A DNA stretch of 64,000 nt from positions 6,014,001 through 6,078,000 of the forward strand of contig JAJEKV010000064.1 of assembly GCA_021234155.1 (NCBI GenBank). Reading direction: 5' to 3'. Of this stretch, positions 11,696 to 25,070 are shown piece after piece; the stretch's first letter is position 1; every line of letters begins with the position of its first letter. The notes under the pieces are model-generated. The model searched no databases. It had not been told where the DNA came from and saw only the letters and a program-made list of their open reading frames with translations. Origin of the DNA: Isoetes taiwanensis (lineage: Eukaryota; Streptophyta; Lycopodiopsida; Isoetales; Isoetaceae). A program made the translations under genes and the position numbers.

Positions 11696-13317
11696 GACTA
11701 TACCAATGAAGGCTCACAGCTGCATATTCTACCTGATGTTAGGAGTGCTCCAAATATTGAATGGATACCAGAGCTTAAAGATATGGGCTATCTTTTGCAT
11801 CGGAGCAATCCCCTAATAAAGTCGCAGCGACTCATCTTGGGATGCATCAAAAGGTCTGAAATTCACAACCATTTCATTCTACACGAGAACAATCTGAAAG
11901 AAGGTGATCATTCCGCCATCATGTTTCTTGGAACCAATAACATGCTAGCTCTTGCAGCCAAGTTTAATGAAACTGGTTATGATCCTCGGCTTTCTTTCGC
12001 CCTCATTCTTCGATTCCTATGCACGCTTTGCACGAAGCCATTTATGAGGCCACAATGGCTGACTCTACCAATGTGCAGAAATACATCAAAGGGCTTACAG
12101 CTCTTGAAAAGGCCAATGGGGTAAAAGTTACCAACCCCCCACTGAATAAAGCTGCTATTAAATCACAGGCAAATTGTGCACCTACCAATATCTTCAGCAC
12201 ATGTCTTTTTGACATCAACACTCTTTCTGAAACTGATAAAAATGCTCTGCTTGGCATCAGCCCCACCAGCAGTAATATCTCTAACACTGCCAATACTGAG
12301 ATAGCTGACAATGCAGATGAGTATAGACTGAGACAACTTAATTTAGCTAATTGTAGCTGCTACCCTATCCTTTCCCCTCGTCTTGTGGAATCATTTGGCC
12401 AAAGACATGACCAAGCTCTCTGGAAATCCAAAAATCTCGGCATTATTGCACCCCTTAGCCTTGAATCCTGGATTAAGCTTGCTGGCATTACCCCTGCAGA
12501 GATTGAACAAGCTTACAATGATGCAGATAATCTGATTCGAAGGGTTGATAGACTGGAAATTGAGCTGCCATTCAGCACTAGCTTCTTTGGTAAAGAATGC
12601 AACAAAGGGGATGGATTCATCATGGGCGGAAAGGATCACATGGCCAAGACGTAAGAAAAAAAGAAATGAATTTTACCTTAAAAAATCTGGAGGACACACT
12701 TTGCCATATATCAAATGCAACTGTCAAAAATACACAAGAGGGAAGAAAGATTGCACGGATGGCGGCATCAAATGGATTGATCACGCACTCACGGTATCTT
12801 ATGAACCACACGGACACCATCCGCCAGCTCATTCATCTACAAGATGGTTTGCCCTATTCTCGCTCTATTCGAGGGCTCCACCAATGCGTCCGCCATTATA
12901 GCATACATTGGTTTCCTAAAAGTGCGGAAAATGCTGATTGATATGACCCGATATGATATGCCGAGGACCAATCTGCTGACCTTAACCTTGAATTTGGAAA
13001 CACCAAGCTTCTTCGATGTGCTTGAAAAGACCATACGCCCAATGAAATTTCTGGTAGGGAGATCTGCCACTAGCCGCACTGATAGTTCTTCAAACAAAAG
13101 AAAACAAATCATCATTGAGGATGAGCACTCTGATATAATACTTCCACCTTCAGTTCTACAAAAACCCATACCTGCAAGCACTCCCAGCAGCAGCAGTGTT
13201 GTCATTCTGGATGGGCAGACTAGCAACAACTCTAATGCTGAAAATTCGGTTAATAAGAGCAACCCCAGCAGCTTTGCACGAAATCCTGAAATCCAAGGAA
13301 GCAAGATCATCTATTAA
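11696..13317 (+). CDS. ORF2, unit 1 (frame broken by CAG/CTG-site changes)
   Basis: Exon start inferred after TTTAG at 11694-11695, as in the intact copy at 34674. Reading needs several frame switches (open pieces 11783-12124, 12019-12654, 12597-12941 and 12844-13317). The breaks coincide with sites where other units have CTG or CAG, for example CACTCTGG against CACTCACGG near 12787. I treat it as the same protein as units 2-4 rather than a distinct pseudogene. Confidence 0.5.
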
Positions 13318-13570
13318 CATAGGTACTACTATTTCTTACTATTTACTGGTCTCATTTTGCATTTATCGCTACTTTTTTACTTTTGTATAATATTACATGG
13401 TTGCATTATGGTTTGCATGCTTAAATTATTTTTTATCTTCTCTGCTATATACCTGCATTTCTTGTTTGTATTCCATATGGGATGTTCCCAAAATATATGG
13501 CCCATTCTATGGGTACAGGGATAAAACCCTAACTTTTTCTTTAATAATGATACATTCGTACTCACTACAG

Positions 13571-15669
13571 AATGAGGGGGTAAAAAAGTGGAGAATACTC
13601 AATAAAAATGAAGAAGGCCGATGGCGCCTCATGACAGTTAAGGAGTCACAAAATGTAAAGTATGTGCATTTCACATTCTTCTCCAAAGCCATAGATGGCA
13701 TCAGATTTGATAAGACATTCAGGGAAGTTCTTGAAAATATGCTACCTGTTGTGGGTACTGAAATGATGGATAACACTAAGTTTGGCTGGAGCTATCTAAA
13801 AAACTTGAAAAGTTTGTTGTACAAACCAAGACTTGTCTTTGCAGAAGACACCACACTGAAATGCCCTTGTACCAATCCTAGTCTAAGAAGGTTTGTAGAT
13901 CCCAGTATAGGGCATATCAGAACAACCGAGTTGAGCATTGTACACTGTGCAGCCTTGAGAAATTGGCTGAAAATTGGACTGAATCATATTCCTGACTTTC
14001 CATTCACTGTGGAAATGTTTGTGAAGGAGATGAGTAAGTCTATAGAACAGTTTTTCTCAGTTCATCAATTCACCATCAGGGATATACCTGCAGCAAGAGT
14101 TCAGCATACCAAAAGCTGCCTTCTTAATGAAACCATAAAACTAGCCAGAGAATACATCAAGGATAATCAGGTATGCAAGAAATTTATGATCAAAGATGAT
14201 GCCGTACACAGGAATATTATATGGCTCAATGAGAACATCTATGTTGCTGGCATTGACAAAGCTAGTAACAATCCTTCTTTATATGTCCAAGGACATATCA
14301 GAGAAGAAGCCTATAAAAGACTAGAAAGCTCTGATTTTAGCAAGATTGATATGAACAGTGATGATCTAAAGTTCAAAATCGCCCAAGAGATACAGATCTT
14401 TATTGGGTTCTGGCCACCCAATACAAGCACCCTGCCCTATCTTCTAGGTATCTACAAGGCCCATAAAAAAGAATACCGATGGATCACAAATGCCCATGAG
14501 ACTATTTTTTCTCTTCCAGCAAAAATCATAGCAGCTGGGCTTAACTGTATCCTAGAAATCTGGCCAAGGATTTGTCAAGAAAAATGTGCTCGGTATAATT
14601 TCTTTCATAAAGAAAAGGTCAAGGCCTCCTGGGTTATTGGATCGATATATGATATAGCTTGCAATCTTCCAAGCAATATACACGAAGTTTTCGTAGCAGA
14701 CATTACCAAATGCTACGAAAACATACCTATTGATGGAGATTCAGGAATTTGTTCCACCATGCAGAAGGTATTTCAGCTAGCATGGTACAGCCAAAAGCAG
14801 TTGAATAAAAACTTTAACATGTGGTACAAGACTGGCTATAAAGGTGAAGCTGAAGTGAAATGGTCACATACTAAACCTCCCAGCAACCAATGGACGCTAA
14901 TGGATCAACAGATGTTTACAGAATTGAATGCATGGTTGCTTAACAATTGCTTTCTGCAGATGGGCAGCTCTATCTGGAAACAAATTAGAGGAATTGCTAT
15001 GGGTTTTGCATGTAGCCCAGGTTGGTGCAACCTTTATTTATCATGGTTTGAACTCACCTTCATCTTGAATCTACTTAAAACAAACCAGAGAGAAATTGCT
15101 CTTACTTTCAACAATATGCATAGATACATGGATGACTTGTTAGGAATTAACAAAGCAGGAACATAACGAGATATATCTTGACCGGAAAACCAAGTGATGA
15201 CAACTGAATTACTGCAGTTATATGACCTAAAAGTGTTGAAAGTCAAAGATGAAACAGAATACTGGGGTATTGAAGGTTTACTCAAATTCAAGGGAAGAAA
15301 GGTTAATTTTCTGAACATGACCATCGAAGTCATTAATCCGGAGCATGGTACTTTTGAAACTTACGATATACGATAAAAGGCTCAAATTGCCCTTTGCTGC
15401 AGCCGTGTTCATTGATGCTTCAAGTCGCAGACCTTATCATCAGGCCTGCAATGTAATTTTGTCACAGATTATGCCTTACCTATATGTTCATAAGCAATCC
15501 GGTGAAAGCTGCACAAGACATTAGGGAGCTTATACAAGTCTTTATTCTCAAAGGCTTCTTCCACCAAGATGTTTGGAATCTTGTCATCACGGACACTCAA
15601 TACTGCATTCACTATCCCGGACTCTTATTTGACATCAAGGATATGACCAGGCAATTTGCTAACTTACAG
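13571..15669 (+). CDS. Penelope-like reverse transcriptase, unit 1
   Basis: The longest uninterrupted RT frame in family A: open from ATG 13397 to 15166, but the sequence before 13571 looks like a T-rich intron and CTACAG precedes codon AAT at 13571. Order of motifs: NENIYVAGIDKASNNPS (the position of the PLE DKTG motif), YLLGIYKAHKKEYRWIT (RT2), VADITKCYENIPI (motif A, first catalytic Asp), GIAMGFACSPGWCNLYL (motif B), MHRYMDDLLGIN (motif C, two Asp), VNFLNMTIEV (motifs D/E), then a thumb with SQIMPYLYVHSNP. A frameshift at about 15160 breaks the thumb. No GIY-YIG endonuclease follows. A donor-like CAG/GTATTT lies at 15669. Confidence 0.75.
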
Positions 15670-15714
15670 GTATTTATTATACTGTATTTTTCTTTAAAAC
15701 TTAGTTGGCAGGGA

Positions 15715-15740
15715 GGGCCCCTATAGCAGTATAGGGACCC
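15715..15740 (+). other. Hairpin after the RT, unit 1/2 junction
   Basis: Arms GGGCCCCTATA (15715-15725) and TATAGGGACCC (15730-15740) pair with one mismatch around the loop GCAG. It sits about 45 bp after the RT exon and 65 bp before the TA tract. The same structure is at 23336-23361 and 30974-30999. Confidence 0.7.
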
Positions 15741-16816
15741 TCTCAGCCCTTATACTGACTAACATGGGACCACCCTGCCTTCCGGTAGGAGGTAGGCCAA
15801 ATTTTTATATATATATACATATATAAATATATATTCACTGTCCCCTGACTTGCATAATACTCCCTTGTCAGCTACACAAATTTGCAGCCTCACTTGTTGG
15901 TCTTGAGGCCCTTGGTTGGCAAGAAGGTAATTACCCTCTTGTATGCTTAAGTCCACACCCTATTGTTCTTAAGACCCTGGTGTGACGTAAAGGAAATTAC
16001 CCTCTTTTAGGCCTAAAGGCACACTTTACTAAGATAATATTAACATTCTAAATACATACATTCTTCTACTAATCTAGTGTTATGACTGACCAATAGAATT
16101 CCACTTTTCATAAAAAACATTTGACAATTTGTTCTCACGAACAAGTTTGACATCTTTAGAGTTGTCCTCTTGTTAACTTTGGATCACCATAGTAATTAGT
16201 GACCAACTTGTCTATATTACCATTGTGCATCATTAAGTATATCAAGACCGTATGGGCCTTACAAAAAACTTGAGGACATGGACTTGGAAAAGCTGGATAT
16301 GAGGCACGCAAACTAAAGATGGTCATAACGCACCTTGATTGGCTAAATTTTGATATTTTTACTTTATTAAAAGGAGACTCTGCATAGGCTAACACCCTCT
16401 AATCATGATACGCTCACCCACCAACTTTAACGCTTTACTAGGAATAATAGGGCCCTAATGGTTGACCACATATACTCTTTAAAGTATGGTTGTACAAGAA
16501 ATGGACTATTAGGGTATATCACATTTATTGCCTGTTCACTGCCTGCGCGCAAATGATGCTCGAGCATAACCTAAGGAGCCGAAGTTAGGCTTTGCTCAAG
16601 AGCCTGAATACGGCCGACGGCGCCTATGCAGAAAGATTTGGTGAAAAAAGATGCACGGACGATTTGGAGCAGAGGACCATACGCTTGGAATGACCAGTGG
16701 CTGGACTCTTCCAATAAAATTTCAAATCAAATCAAATCGAATATGATCCTTTGCATAGACTGGTATTTTCTTCCTTCACTCTTGTTTGCTCTGTTCTCAG
16801 CTTTGCATGCGCCAGA

Positions 16817-17443
16817 ATGATACAGTTGGAGTTAAATAACGAAGAGGAGAATATTCTTAATGAATTCCTCAAGCTGTGCATTGACAGCCGCCCTGATTCT
16901 AGTTGTCCTTATATCAGAACAAAATGTGCTTGCTCTAAACCTAATGAGCATTTGCAACAGAGGCTGCATATTTCGGCAGCTGATAAAGAGGAAGTTGATT
17001 TCATATTCTCCGGTAGAGCTGGAGTTCTAGCTGAATATTGTTTCTGTGAGGGTTGTTTGGAGTGTTTCTGGAAGGTTGATAACATGGGCAGGACAAAGGG
17101 CGCCCCTAATAGCAGTGCCACTAGAAATGACATTATCAAAGTTCTTACTAAGGCTGCATTGCTCAATGAGCATGGAAGGGCTGATGGCACTCCAACGAAG
17201 GATTTAGCAAAGAATACTTTGATGGATATGATTACCAAAGCTGGCCTCAACTCGAAAGGCTGCGGGAATGAGGTAAACAAAAGAACACAAAGTAGCGGTC
17301 TGCAACAAACACAGCTACGAGTTGGCAACTATGGAAAAAACAATAGCACAAATGATGACATAGTGGAGCTAGCTGAGGACACACCTAAATGCATGTTCAT
17401 GCAAGACCAAGACTCGGATGAGGAGGATCTGCCACTAAATCAG
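16817..17443 (+). CDS. Gene 1, unit 2: Cys-rich protein with SAP/HeH-like repeats (first exon)
   Basis: Best copy of gene 1. The start ATG 16817 gives MIQLELNNEEENILNEFL; an earlier frame opens only at non-ATG codons. Residues about 25-40 hold a Cys cluster (CPYIRTKCAC) and about 75-90 a second (YCFCEGCLECFW), suggesting metal binding. Two similar helix-loop segments follow, TRNDIIKVLTKAALL and NTLMDMITKAGLN, resembling SAP/HeH half-repeats that bind nucleic acid, then a Gln/Asn-rich linker and the acidic tail QDQDSDEEDLPLNQ. GT after LNQ (17444) matches a donor conserved in family B. The local change GAAAGGCTGCGGG against GAACTGCAG in unit 1 is a CAG-site difference. Role unproven; an RNA- or DNA-binding partner of the RT is my inference. 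Confidence 0.6.
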
Positions 17444-19332
17444 GTCCCATTGCATGGTTATACTAGAAAAGACATGATGATTATTGATTTTGCTTGTTTG
17501 GTGTCTACAAAAGTTGATTTTGCTCTTATGAAAATTTCTCTATTCTTTGCTTAGCTAAAACTAATATGCTAATGGGCAAAGGGCGATAAGCCAAGGATCC
17601 CTACAGCTTACCTGACGCCCCTTACCCTGTTACCTTGATTAAAGCTAATTGTGGTCATGTTTGGGTGCAGGTAACCGGGGTTCCTTTTCCCATCTCTGTG
17701 TATCTGTTTCAGCTATCAAGTTTGCATGGATGAAGTTGCTGCTCTGAACTTCTCTTAGTCTGGTTACTGTTATGTTTTCCCTTAAAACATTTGTGTTTAC
17801 GACATATGGTATGCTTCTTTATCTCCTCTATTTTGAGACAACGTAATACAACGATATAACTTGAATGAGATAAGTAAGTTTGCTGCCCTGTCTGCTAAGC
17901 AGCATAAACTATTTGAATGCTTGTCTATTCTATGTTTTTCATTTGAGACTCATTACTATAATATGGAAATATGTTTTTTTTTTAAAAAGGGAGGAGGTAC
18001 TGCTATCTAATGCATGCATTGTTCAAACTTGATGCTGTCTGTATATGATGAGACTGCATGGATACTTTAGATAAACATAAACACGCGGGAACATTCTACA
18101 GCAGAGCAGCCTGATAGAATAAAGTCTTTGATGCATATTTATCGTACATAATGGCATAGGCCTGAATAATGCATAGTTTACCGCTGATATATGGTGAAAT
18201 GCAGGCATTAGATTGCAGTATTTATGTTCTTAAAGTAGCTCAAATAATCAGGGGAATGGCTTGCTTATATTCACCAAGCACATAGGCATGCAAATGTTTT
18301 ATATTGCTTAAAAAAAATAACATATGGTGTTCACTACACATTTCTTGGATCTAGGACTAGTTTGTACAACAGGTCGAGCAATGCATACAGTCCTGCACGT
18401 TATTTGATAACAGCATGCATGAGCATGTTTATGTTACTCAAAATTTCTGATATTTCTCTTTGTTCACTGCATACATTTACATGCAAGTATTCCTCGTGGC
18501 ATGCAGAAATACCATGTTGTATTCCCTTAGCATTTCTTGAATTTTTGTCTTGGATGCACAATATAAAGGGGTAATGCACACAGTCCTGCATCATATGTGA
18601 CTACTGGTATATGGATATAACCTCTCTGATTAAGGCATACCTTAGTAGTAGACCCAAACTATCGTCTTTAATCTCTTGCTGCATATCTTGGTTTTAGTAC
18701 TACAAATGCCTACTGTTCTACCATTAATGCACCATACATGAACAGTCTTAGCTAGACAGACCTTTCCTTCATGCCCCTTCTAATGACCTTTCATGATTTA
18801 CTAGTATTTAAACCAGTATAGGATACTCCAAATCCTAGAAAAGTAACTACCTCTTTGGGCATAGGTATTTCATAAGGTTGTTGAATAAATCTGCCCGGTT
18901 CTGCTACTTAAGTACAGAACACGATTAAAACCTAAACCTGAATCTTAAGAATATGCTACTGTTATCTCTCTAAGCTGCTAGCTAGTCTTACTGCTAACAC
19001 CCCTAAGTTTATTATGACTTTGTAGTTTTCACTTCATATGGTTCCTAATGGCTTCCCATGATTAAATGGGTCTGATAAGCTCGATCTGGAAAGGTCACTG
19101 CATAGATAGCTATATATTCCTAGACTTCGGATTGCTAGTATAACTAGCATGAGTCTTAGGAACCATCATACGGAACAAACCTTTTGAGACCCTTATTTCC
19201 TGCTCCATGCATGATTCGATGCCCACATTAATCTTTTTACCTGGCACAATCTTTTTACTTGGCTATATTGGTTTACATGTTCTAAATAGCATAGCATGTT
19301 TTCTAATTCAGTGTCACTTTACTGAAATTTAG

Positions 19333-20949
19333 GACTATACCAATGAAGGCTCACAGCTGCATATTCTACCTGATGTTAGGAGTGCTCCAAATATTGAATG
19401 GATACCAGAGCTTAAAGATATGGGCTATGCCATCATCGGAGCAATCCCCTAATAAAGTCGTGGCACTCATCTTGGGATGCATCAAAAGGTCTGAAATTCA
19501 CAACCATTTCATTCTACACGAACAATCTCGAAAGAAGGTGATCATTCCGCCATCATGTTTCTTGGAACCAATAACATGCTAGCTCTTGCAGCCAAGTTTA
19601 ATGAAACTGGTTATGATCCTCTGGCCTGTACTGCCCTCATTACTGATTCCTATGCACGCCTGCCTGAAGCCATTTATGAGGCCACAATGGCTGACTCTAC
19701 CAATGTGCAGAAATACATCAAAGGGCTTACAGCTCTTGAAAAGGCCAATGGGGTAAAAGTTACCAACCCCCCACTGAATAAAGCTGCTATTAAATCACGT
19801 GCAAATTGTGCACCTACCAATATCTTCAAAGACATGTCTTTTGACATCAACACTCTTTCTGAACCGATAAAAATGCTCGCTTGGCATCAGCCCCACCACC
19901 AGCGTAATATCTCTAACACCGCCAATATCTTTGAGATAGCCGACAATGCGGATGAGTATAGACCGAGACAACTTAATTTAGCTAATTGTAGTCTGCTACC
20001 CTATCCTTTCCCCTCGCCTTGTGGAATCATTTGGCCAAAGACATGACCAAGCTCTCTGAAATCCAAAAATCTCGCATTATTGCACCCCTTAGCCTTGAAT
20101 CCTCGGATTAAGCTTGCTGGCATTACCCCTGCAGAGATTGAACAAGCTTACAATGATGCAGATAATCTGATTCGAAGGGTTGATAGACTGGAAATTGAGC
20201 TGCCATTCAGCACTAGCTTCTTTGGTAAAGAATGCAACAAAGGGGATGGATTCATCATGGGCCAGAAGGATCACATGGCCAAGACAGAAGAAAAAAGAAA
20301 TGAATTTTACCTTAAAAAAATCTGGAGGACACACTGCCCATATATCAAATGCAACTGTCAAAAATACACAAGAGGGAAGAAAGATTGCCTGGATGGCGGC
20401 ATCAAATGGATTGATCACGCACTCTGGTATCTTATGAACCACCTGGACACCATCTGGCCAGCTCATTCATCTACAGTAAGGTTTGCCCTATTCTGCTCTA
20501 TTCTGAGGGCTCCACCAATGCGTACCGCCATTATAGCATACATTGGTTTCCTAAAAGTGTGGAAAATGCTGATTGATATGACCGACAGATATGCCGAGGA
20601 CCAATCTGCTGACCTTAACCTTGAATTTGGAAACACCAAGCTTACTGATGTGCTTGAAAAGACCATACGCCCAATGAAATTTCTGGTAGGGAGATCTGCC
20701 ACTAGCCGCACTGATAGTTCTTCAAACAAAAGAAAACAAATCATCATTGAGGATGAGCACTCTGATATAATACTTCCACCTTCAGTCTACAAAAAACCCA
20801 TACCTGCAAGCACTCCCAGCAGCAGCAGTGTTGTCATTCTGGATGGGCAGACTAGCAACAACTCTAATGCTGAAAATTCGGTTAATAAGAGCAACCCCAG
20901 CAGCTTTGCACGAAATCCTGAAATCCAAGGAAGCAAGATCATCTATTAA
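19333..20949 (+). CDS. ORF2, unit 2
   Basis: Begins after TTTAGG/A at 19332 in phase 0 (DYTNEGSQLHILPDVRS) and ends at TAA 20947-20949; about 539 codons if frameshifts near 19430, 19520 and 20045 are errors. The C-terminal half (20080-20949) is open. It contains a Cys cluster CPYIKCNCQKYTRGKK, a run of helices, the basic patch SSNKRKQIIIEDEHSD (possible nuclear localisation signal) and a Ser/Asn-rich tail. A canonical-looking donor ACA/GTAAGG lies inside at 20473-20481; use of it would join HSST in phase 0 to the RT exon at 21203 and skip the Ser-rich tail. I do not recognise the family. Confidence 0.5.
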
Positions 20950-21202
20950 CATAGGTACTACTATTTCTTACTATTTACTGGTCTCATTTTGCATTTATCG
21001 CTACTTTTTTACTTTTGTATAATATTACATGGTTGCATTATGGTTTGCATGCTTAAATTCTTTTTTATCTTCTCTGCTATATACCTGCATTTCTTGTTTG
21101 TATTCCATATGGGATGTTCCCAAAATATATGGCCCATTCTATGGGTACAGGGATAAAACCCTAACTTTTTCTTTAATAATGATACATTCGTACTCACTAC
21201 AG

Positions 21203-23290
21203 AATGAGGGGGTGGAGAATACTCAATAAAATGAAGAAGGCCGATGGCGCCTCATGACAGCTTAAGGAGTCACAAAATGTAAAGTATGTGCATTTCACAT
21301 TCTTCTCCAAAAGCCATAGATGGCATCGATTTGATAAGACATTCAGGGAAGTTCTTGAAAATATGCTACCTGTTGTGGGTACTGAAATGATGGATAACAC
21401 TAAGTTTGGCTGGAGCTATCTAAAAAACTTGAAAAGTTTGTTGTACAAACCAAGACTTGTCTTTGCAGAAGACACCACACTGAAATGCCCTTGTACCAAT
21501 CCTAGTCTAAGAAGGTTTGTAGATCCCAGTATAGGGCATATCGTAACAACCGAAAGTTGAGCATTGTACACCGTGGCAGCCTTGAGAAATTGGCTGAAAA
21601 TTGGACCTAATCATATTCCCGACTTTCCATTCAATCGTGGAAATGTTTGTGAAGGAGATGAGTAAGTCTATAGAACAGCTTTTCTCGGTTCATCAATTCA
21701 CCATCGTGGATATACCTCGCAAAGAAGAGTTCAAAGATACCAAAAGCTGCCTTCTTAATGAAACCATAAAACTAGCCAGAGAATACATCAAGGATAATCA
21801 GGTATGCAAGAAATTTATGATCAAAGATGATGCCGTACACAGGAATATTATATGGCTCAATGAGAACATCTATGTTGCTGGCATTGACAAAGCTAGTAAC
21901 AATCCTTCTTTTATATGTCCAGCACATATCAGAGAAGAAGCCTATAAAAGACTAGAAAGCTCTGATTTTAGCAAGATTGATATGAACAGTGATGATCTAA
22001 AGTTCAAAATCGCCCAAGAGATACAGATCTTTATTGGGTTCTGGCCACCCAATACAAGCACCCTGCCCTATCTTCTAGGTATCTACAAGGCCCATAAAAA
22101 AGAATACCGATGGATCACAAATGCCCATGAGACTATTTTTTCTCTTCCAGCAAAAATCATAGCAGCTGGGCTTAACTGTATCCTAGAAATCTGGCCAAGG
22201 ATTTGTCAAGAAAAATGTGCTCGGTATAATTTCTTTCATAAAGAAAAGGTCAAGGCCTCCTGGGTTATTGGATCGATATATGATATAGCTTGCAATCTTC
22301 CAAGCAATATACACGAAGTTTTCGTAGAGACATTACCAAATGCTACGAAAACATACCTATTGATGGAGATTCAGGAATTTGTTCCACCATGCAGAAGGTA
22401 TTTCAGCTAGCATGGTACAGCCAAAAGCAGTTGAATAAAAACTTTAACATGTGGTACAAGACTGGCTATAAAGGTGAAGCTGAAGTGAAATGGTCACATA
22501 CTAAACCTCCCAGCAACCAATGGACGCTAATGGATCAACAGATGTTTACAGAATTGAATGCATGGTTGCTTAACAATTGCTTTCTGCAGATGGGCAGCTC
22601 TATCTGGAAACAAATTAGAGGAATTGCTATGGGTTTTGCATGTAGCCCAGGTTGGTGCAACCTTTATTTATCATGGTTTGAACTCACCTTCATCTTGAAT
22701 CTACTTAAAACAAACCAGAGAGAAATTGCTCTTACTTTCAACAATATGCATAGATACATGGATGACTTGTTAGGAATTAACAGCAGGAACATACGGAGAT
22801 ATCTTGGACTGGAAAACCAAGTGATGACAACTGAATTACTGCAGTTATATGACCTAAAAGTGTTGAAAGTCAAAGATGAAACAGAATACTGGGGTATTGA
22901 AGGTTTACTCAAATTCAAGGGAAGAAAGGTTAATTTTCTGAACATGACCATCGAAGTCATTAATCCGGAGCATGGTACTTTTGAAACTTACAGATACGAT
23001 AAAAGGCTCAAATTGCCCTTTGCTGCAGCCAGGTTCATTGATGCTTCAAGCTGCAGACCTTATCATCAGGCCTGCAATGTAATTTTGTCACAGATTATGC
23101 CTTACCTATATGTTCATAGCAATCCGGTGAAAGCTGCACAAGACATTAGGGAGCTTATACAAGTCTTTATTCTCAAAGGCTTCTTCCACCAAGATGTTTG
23201 GAATACTGTCATACGGACACTCAATACAGACCACTATCCTGGACTCTTATTTGACATCAAGGATATGACAGCTCAGCTGCTAACTTACAG
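21203..23290 (+). CDS. Penelope-like reverse transcriptase, unit 2
   Basis: Same protein as unit 1, with breaks near 21215-21310 and 22325 (CATTACCAAATGC frame shift inside motif A: GTAGAGACATT against GTAGCAGACATT in units 1 and 3, again a CAG loss). Frame 22290-23318 gives an unbroken palm and thumb: motif B GIAMGFACSPGW, motif C YMDDLLGIN, then VNFLNMTIEV, TYRYDKRLKLPF and SSCRPYHQACNVILSQ. It ends at a donor-like TTACAG/GTATTT (23290); if that donor is not used, translation stops at 23318. Confidence 0.7.
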
Positions 23291-23335
23291 GTATTTATTA
23301 TACTGTATTTTTCTTTAAAACTTAGTTGGCAGGGA

Positions 23336-23361
23336 GGGCCCCTATAGCAGTATAGGGACCC
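23336..23361 (+). other. Hairpin after the RT, unit 2/3 junction
   Basis: Identical arms and loop to the unit 1 hairpin (23336-23346 and 23351-23361), followed by the TA tract at 23427. Confidence 0.7.
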
Positions 23362-23424
23362 TCTCAGCCCTTATACTGACTAACATGGGACCACCCTGCC
23401 TTCCGGTAGGAGGTAGGCCAAATT

Positions 23425-23455
<31 letters not shown>

Positions 23456-24442
23456 ATTCACTGTCCCCTGACTTGCATAATACTCCCTTGTCAGCTACAC
23501 AAATTTGCAGCCTCACTTGTTGGTCTTGAGGCCCTTGGTTGGCAAGAAGGTAATTACCCTCTTGTATGCTTAAGTCCACACCCTATTGTTCTTAAGACCC
23601 TGGTGTGACGTAAAGGAAATTACCCTCTTTTAGGCCTAAAGGCACACTTTACTAAGATAATATTAACATTCTAAATACATACATTCTTCTACTAATCTAG
23701 TGTTATGACTGACCAATAGAATTCCACTTTTCATAAAAAACATTTGACAATTTGTTCTCACGAACAAGTTTGACATCTTTTAGAGTTGTCCTCTTGTTAA
23801 CTTTGGATCACCATAGTAATTAGTGACCAACTTGTCTATATTACCATTGTGCATCATTAAGTATATCAAGACTGTATGGGCCTTACAGCTTAACTTGAGG
23901 ACATGGACTTGGAAAAGCCGGATATGAGGCACGCAAAACTAAAGATGGTCATAACGCACCTTGATTGGCTAAATTTTGATATTTTTACTTTATTAAAAGG
24001 AGACTCTGCATAGGCTAACACCCTCTAATCATGATACGTTCACCCACCAACTTTAACGTTTACTAGGAATAATAGGGCCCTAATGGTTGACCACATATAC
24101 TCTTTAAAGTATGGTTGTACAAGAAATGGACTATTAGGGTATATCACATTTATTGCCTGTTCACTGCCTGCGCGCAAATGATGCTCGAGCATAACCTAAG
24201 GAGCCGAAGTTAGGCTTTGCTCAAGAGCCTGAATACGGCCGACGGCGCCTATGCAGAAAGATTTGGTGAAAAAAGATGCACAGGACGATTTGGAGCAGAG
24301 GACCATACGCTTGGAATGACCAGTGGCTGGACTCTTCCAATAAAATTTCAAATCAAATCAAATCGAATATGATCCTTTGCATAGACTGGTATTTTCTTCC
24401 TTCACTCTTGTTTGCTCTGTTCTCAGCTTTGCATGCGCCAGA

Positions 24443-25070
24443 ATGATACAGTTGGAGTTAAATAACGAAGAGGAGAATATTCTTAATGAATTCCTCAAGC
24501 TGTGCATTGACAGCCGCCCTGATTCTAGTTGTCCTTATATCAGAACAAAATGTGCTTGCTCTAAACCTAATGAGCATTTGCAAATGAGGGTCGCATATTT
24601 CTAAAATGGTGATAAAGAGGAAGTTGATTTCATATTCTCCCAGAGAGCTGGAGTTCTAGCTGAATATTGTTTCGTGGAGGGTTGTTTGGAGTGTTTCGAA
24701 GGTTGATAACATGGGCAGGGACAAAGGGCTTCCTAATAGCAAAGGCCACTAGAAATGACATTATCAAAGTTCTTACTAAGGCTGCATTGCTCAATGAGCA
24801 TGGAAGGGCTGATGGCACTTCAACGAAGGATTTAGCAAAGAATACTTTGATGGATATGATTACCAAAGCTGGCCTCAACTCTGAACTGCAGAATGAGGTA
24901 AACAAAAGAACACAAAGTAGCGGTGCGCAACAAACACAAATTACGAAGTTGGCAACTATGGAAAAAACAATAGCACAAATGATGACATAGTGGAGCTAGC
25001 TGAGGACACACCTAAATGCATGTTCATGCAAGACCAAGACTCGGATGAGGAGGATCTGCCACTAAATCAG
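24443..25070 (+). CDS. Gene 1, unit 3 (frame broken)
   Basis: Starts at the same ATG (MIQLELNN). The frame is lost at 24590 (CAAATGAGGGTCGC in place of CAACAGAGGCTGC) and at several points to 24760, and regained for the helical repeats. Near 24940 it shifts again (ACAAATTACGAAG against ACAGCTACGAG). All breaks are at CAG/CTG positions of the other units. It ends with GT after LNQ at 25070. Confidence 0.45.

Noticed and set aside
15410..15450. CTGATGA on the minus strand within the RT (hammerhead core candidate)
   Set aside because: No GAAA at a usable distance and no flanking helices; it lies inside conserved coding sequence.
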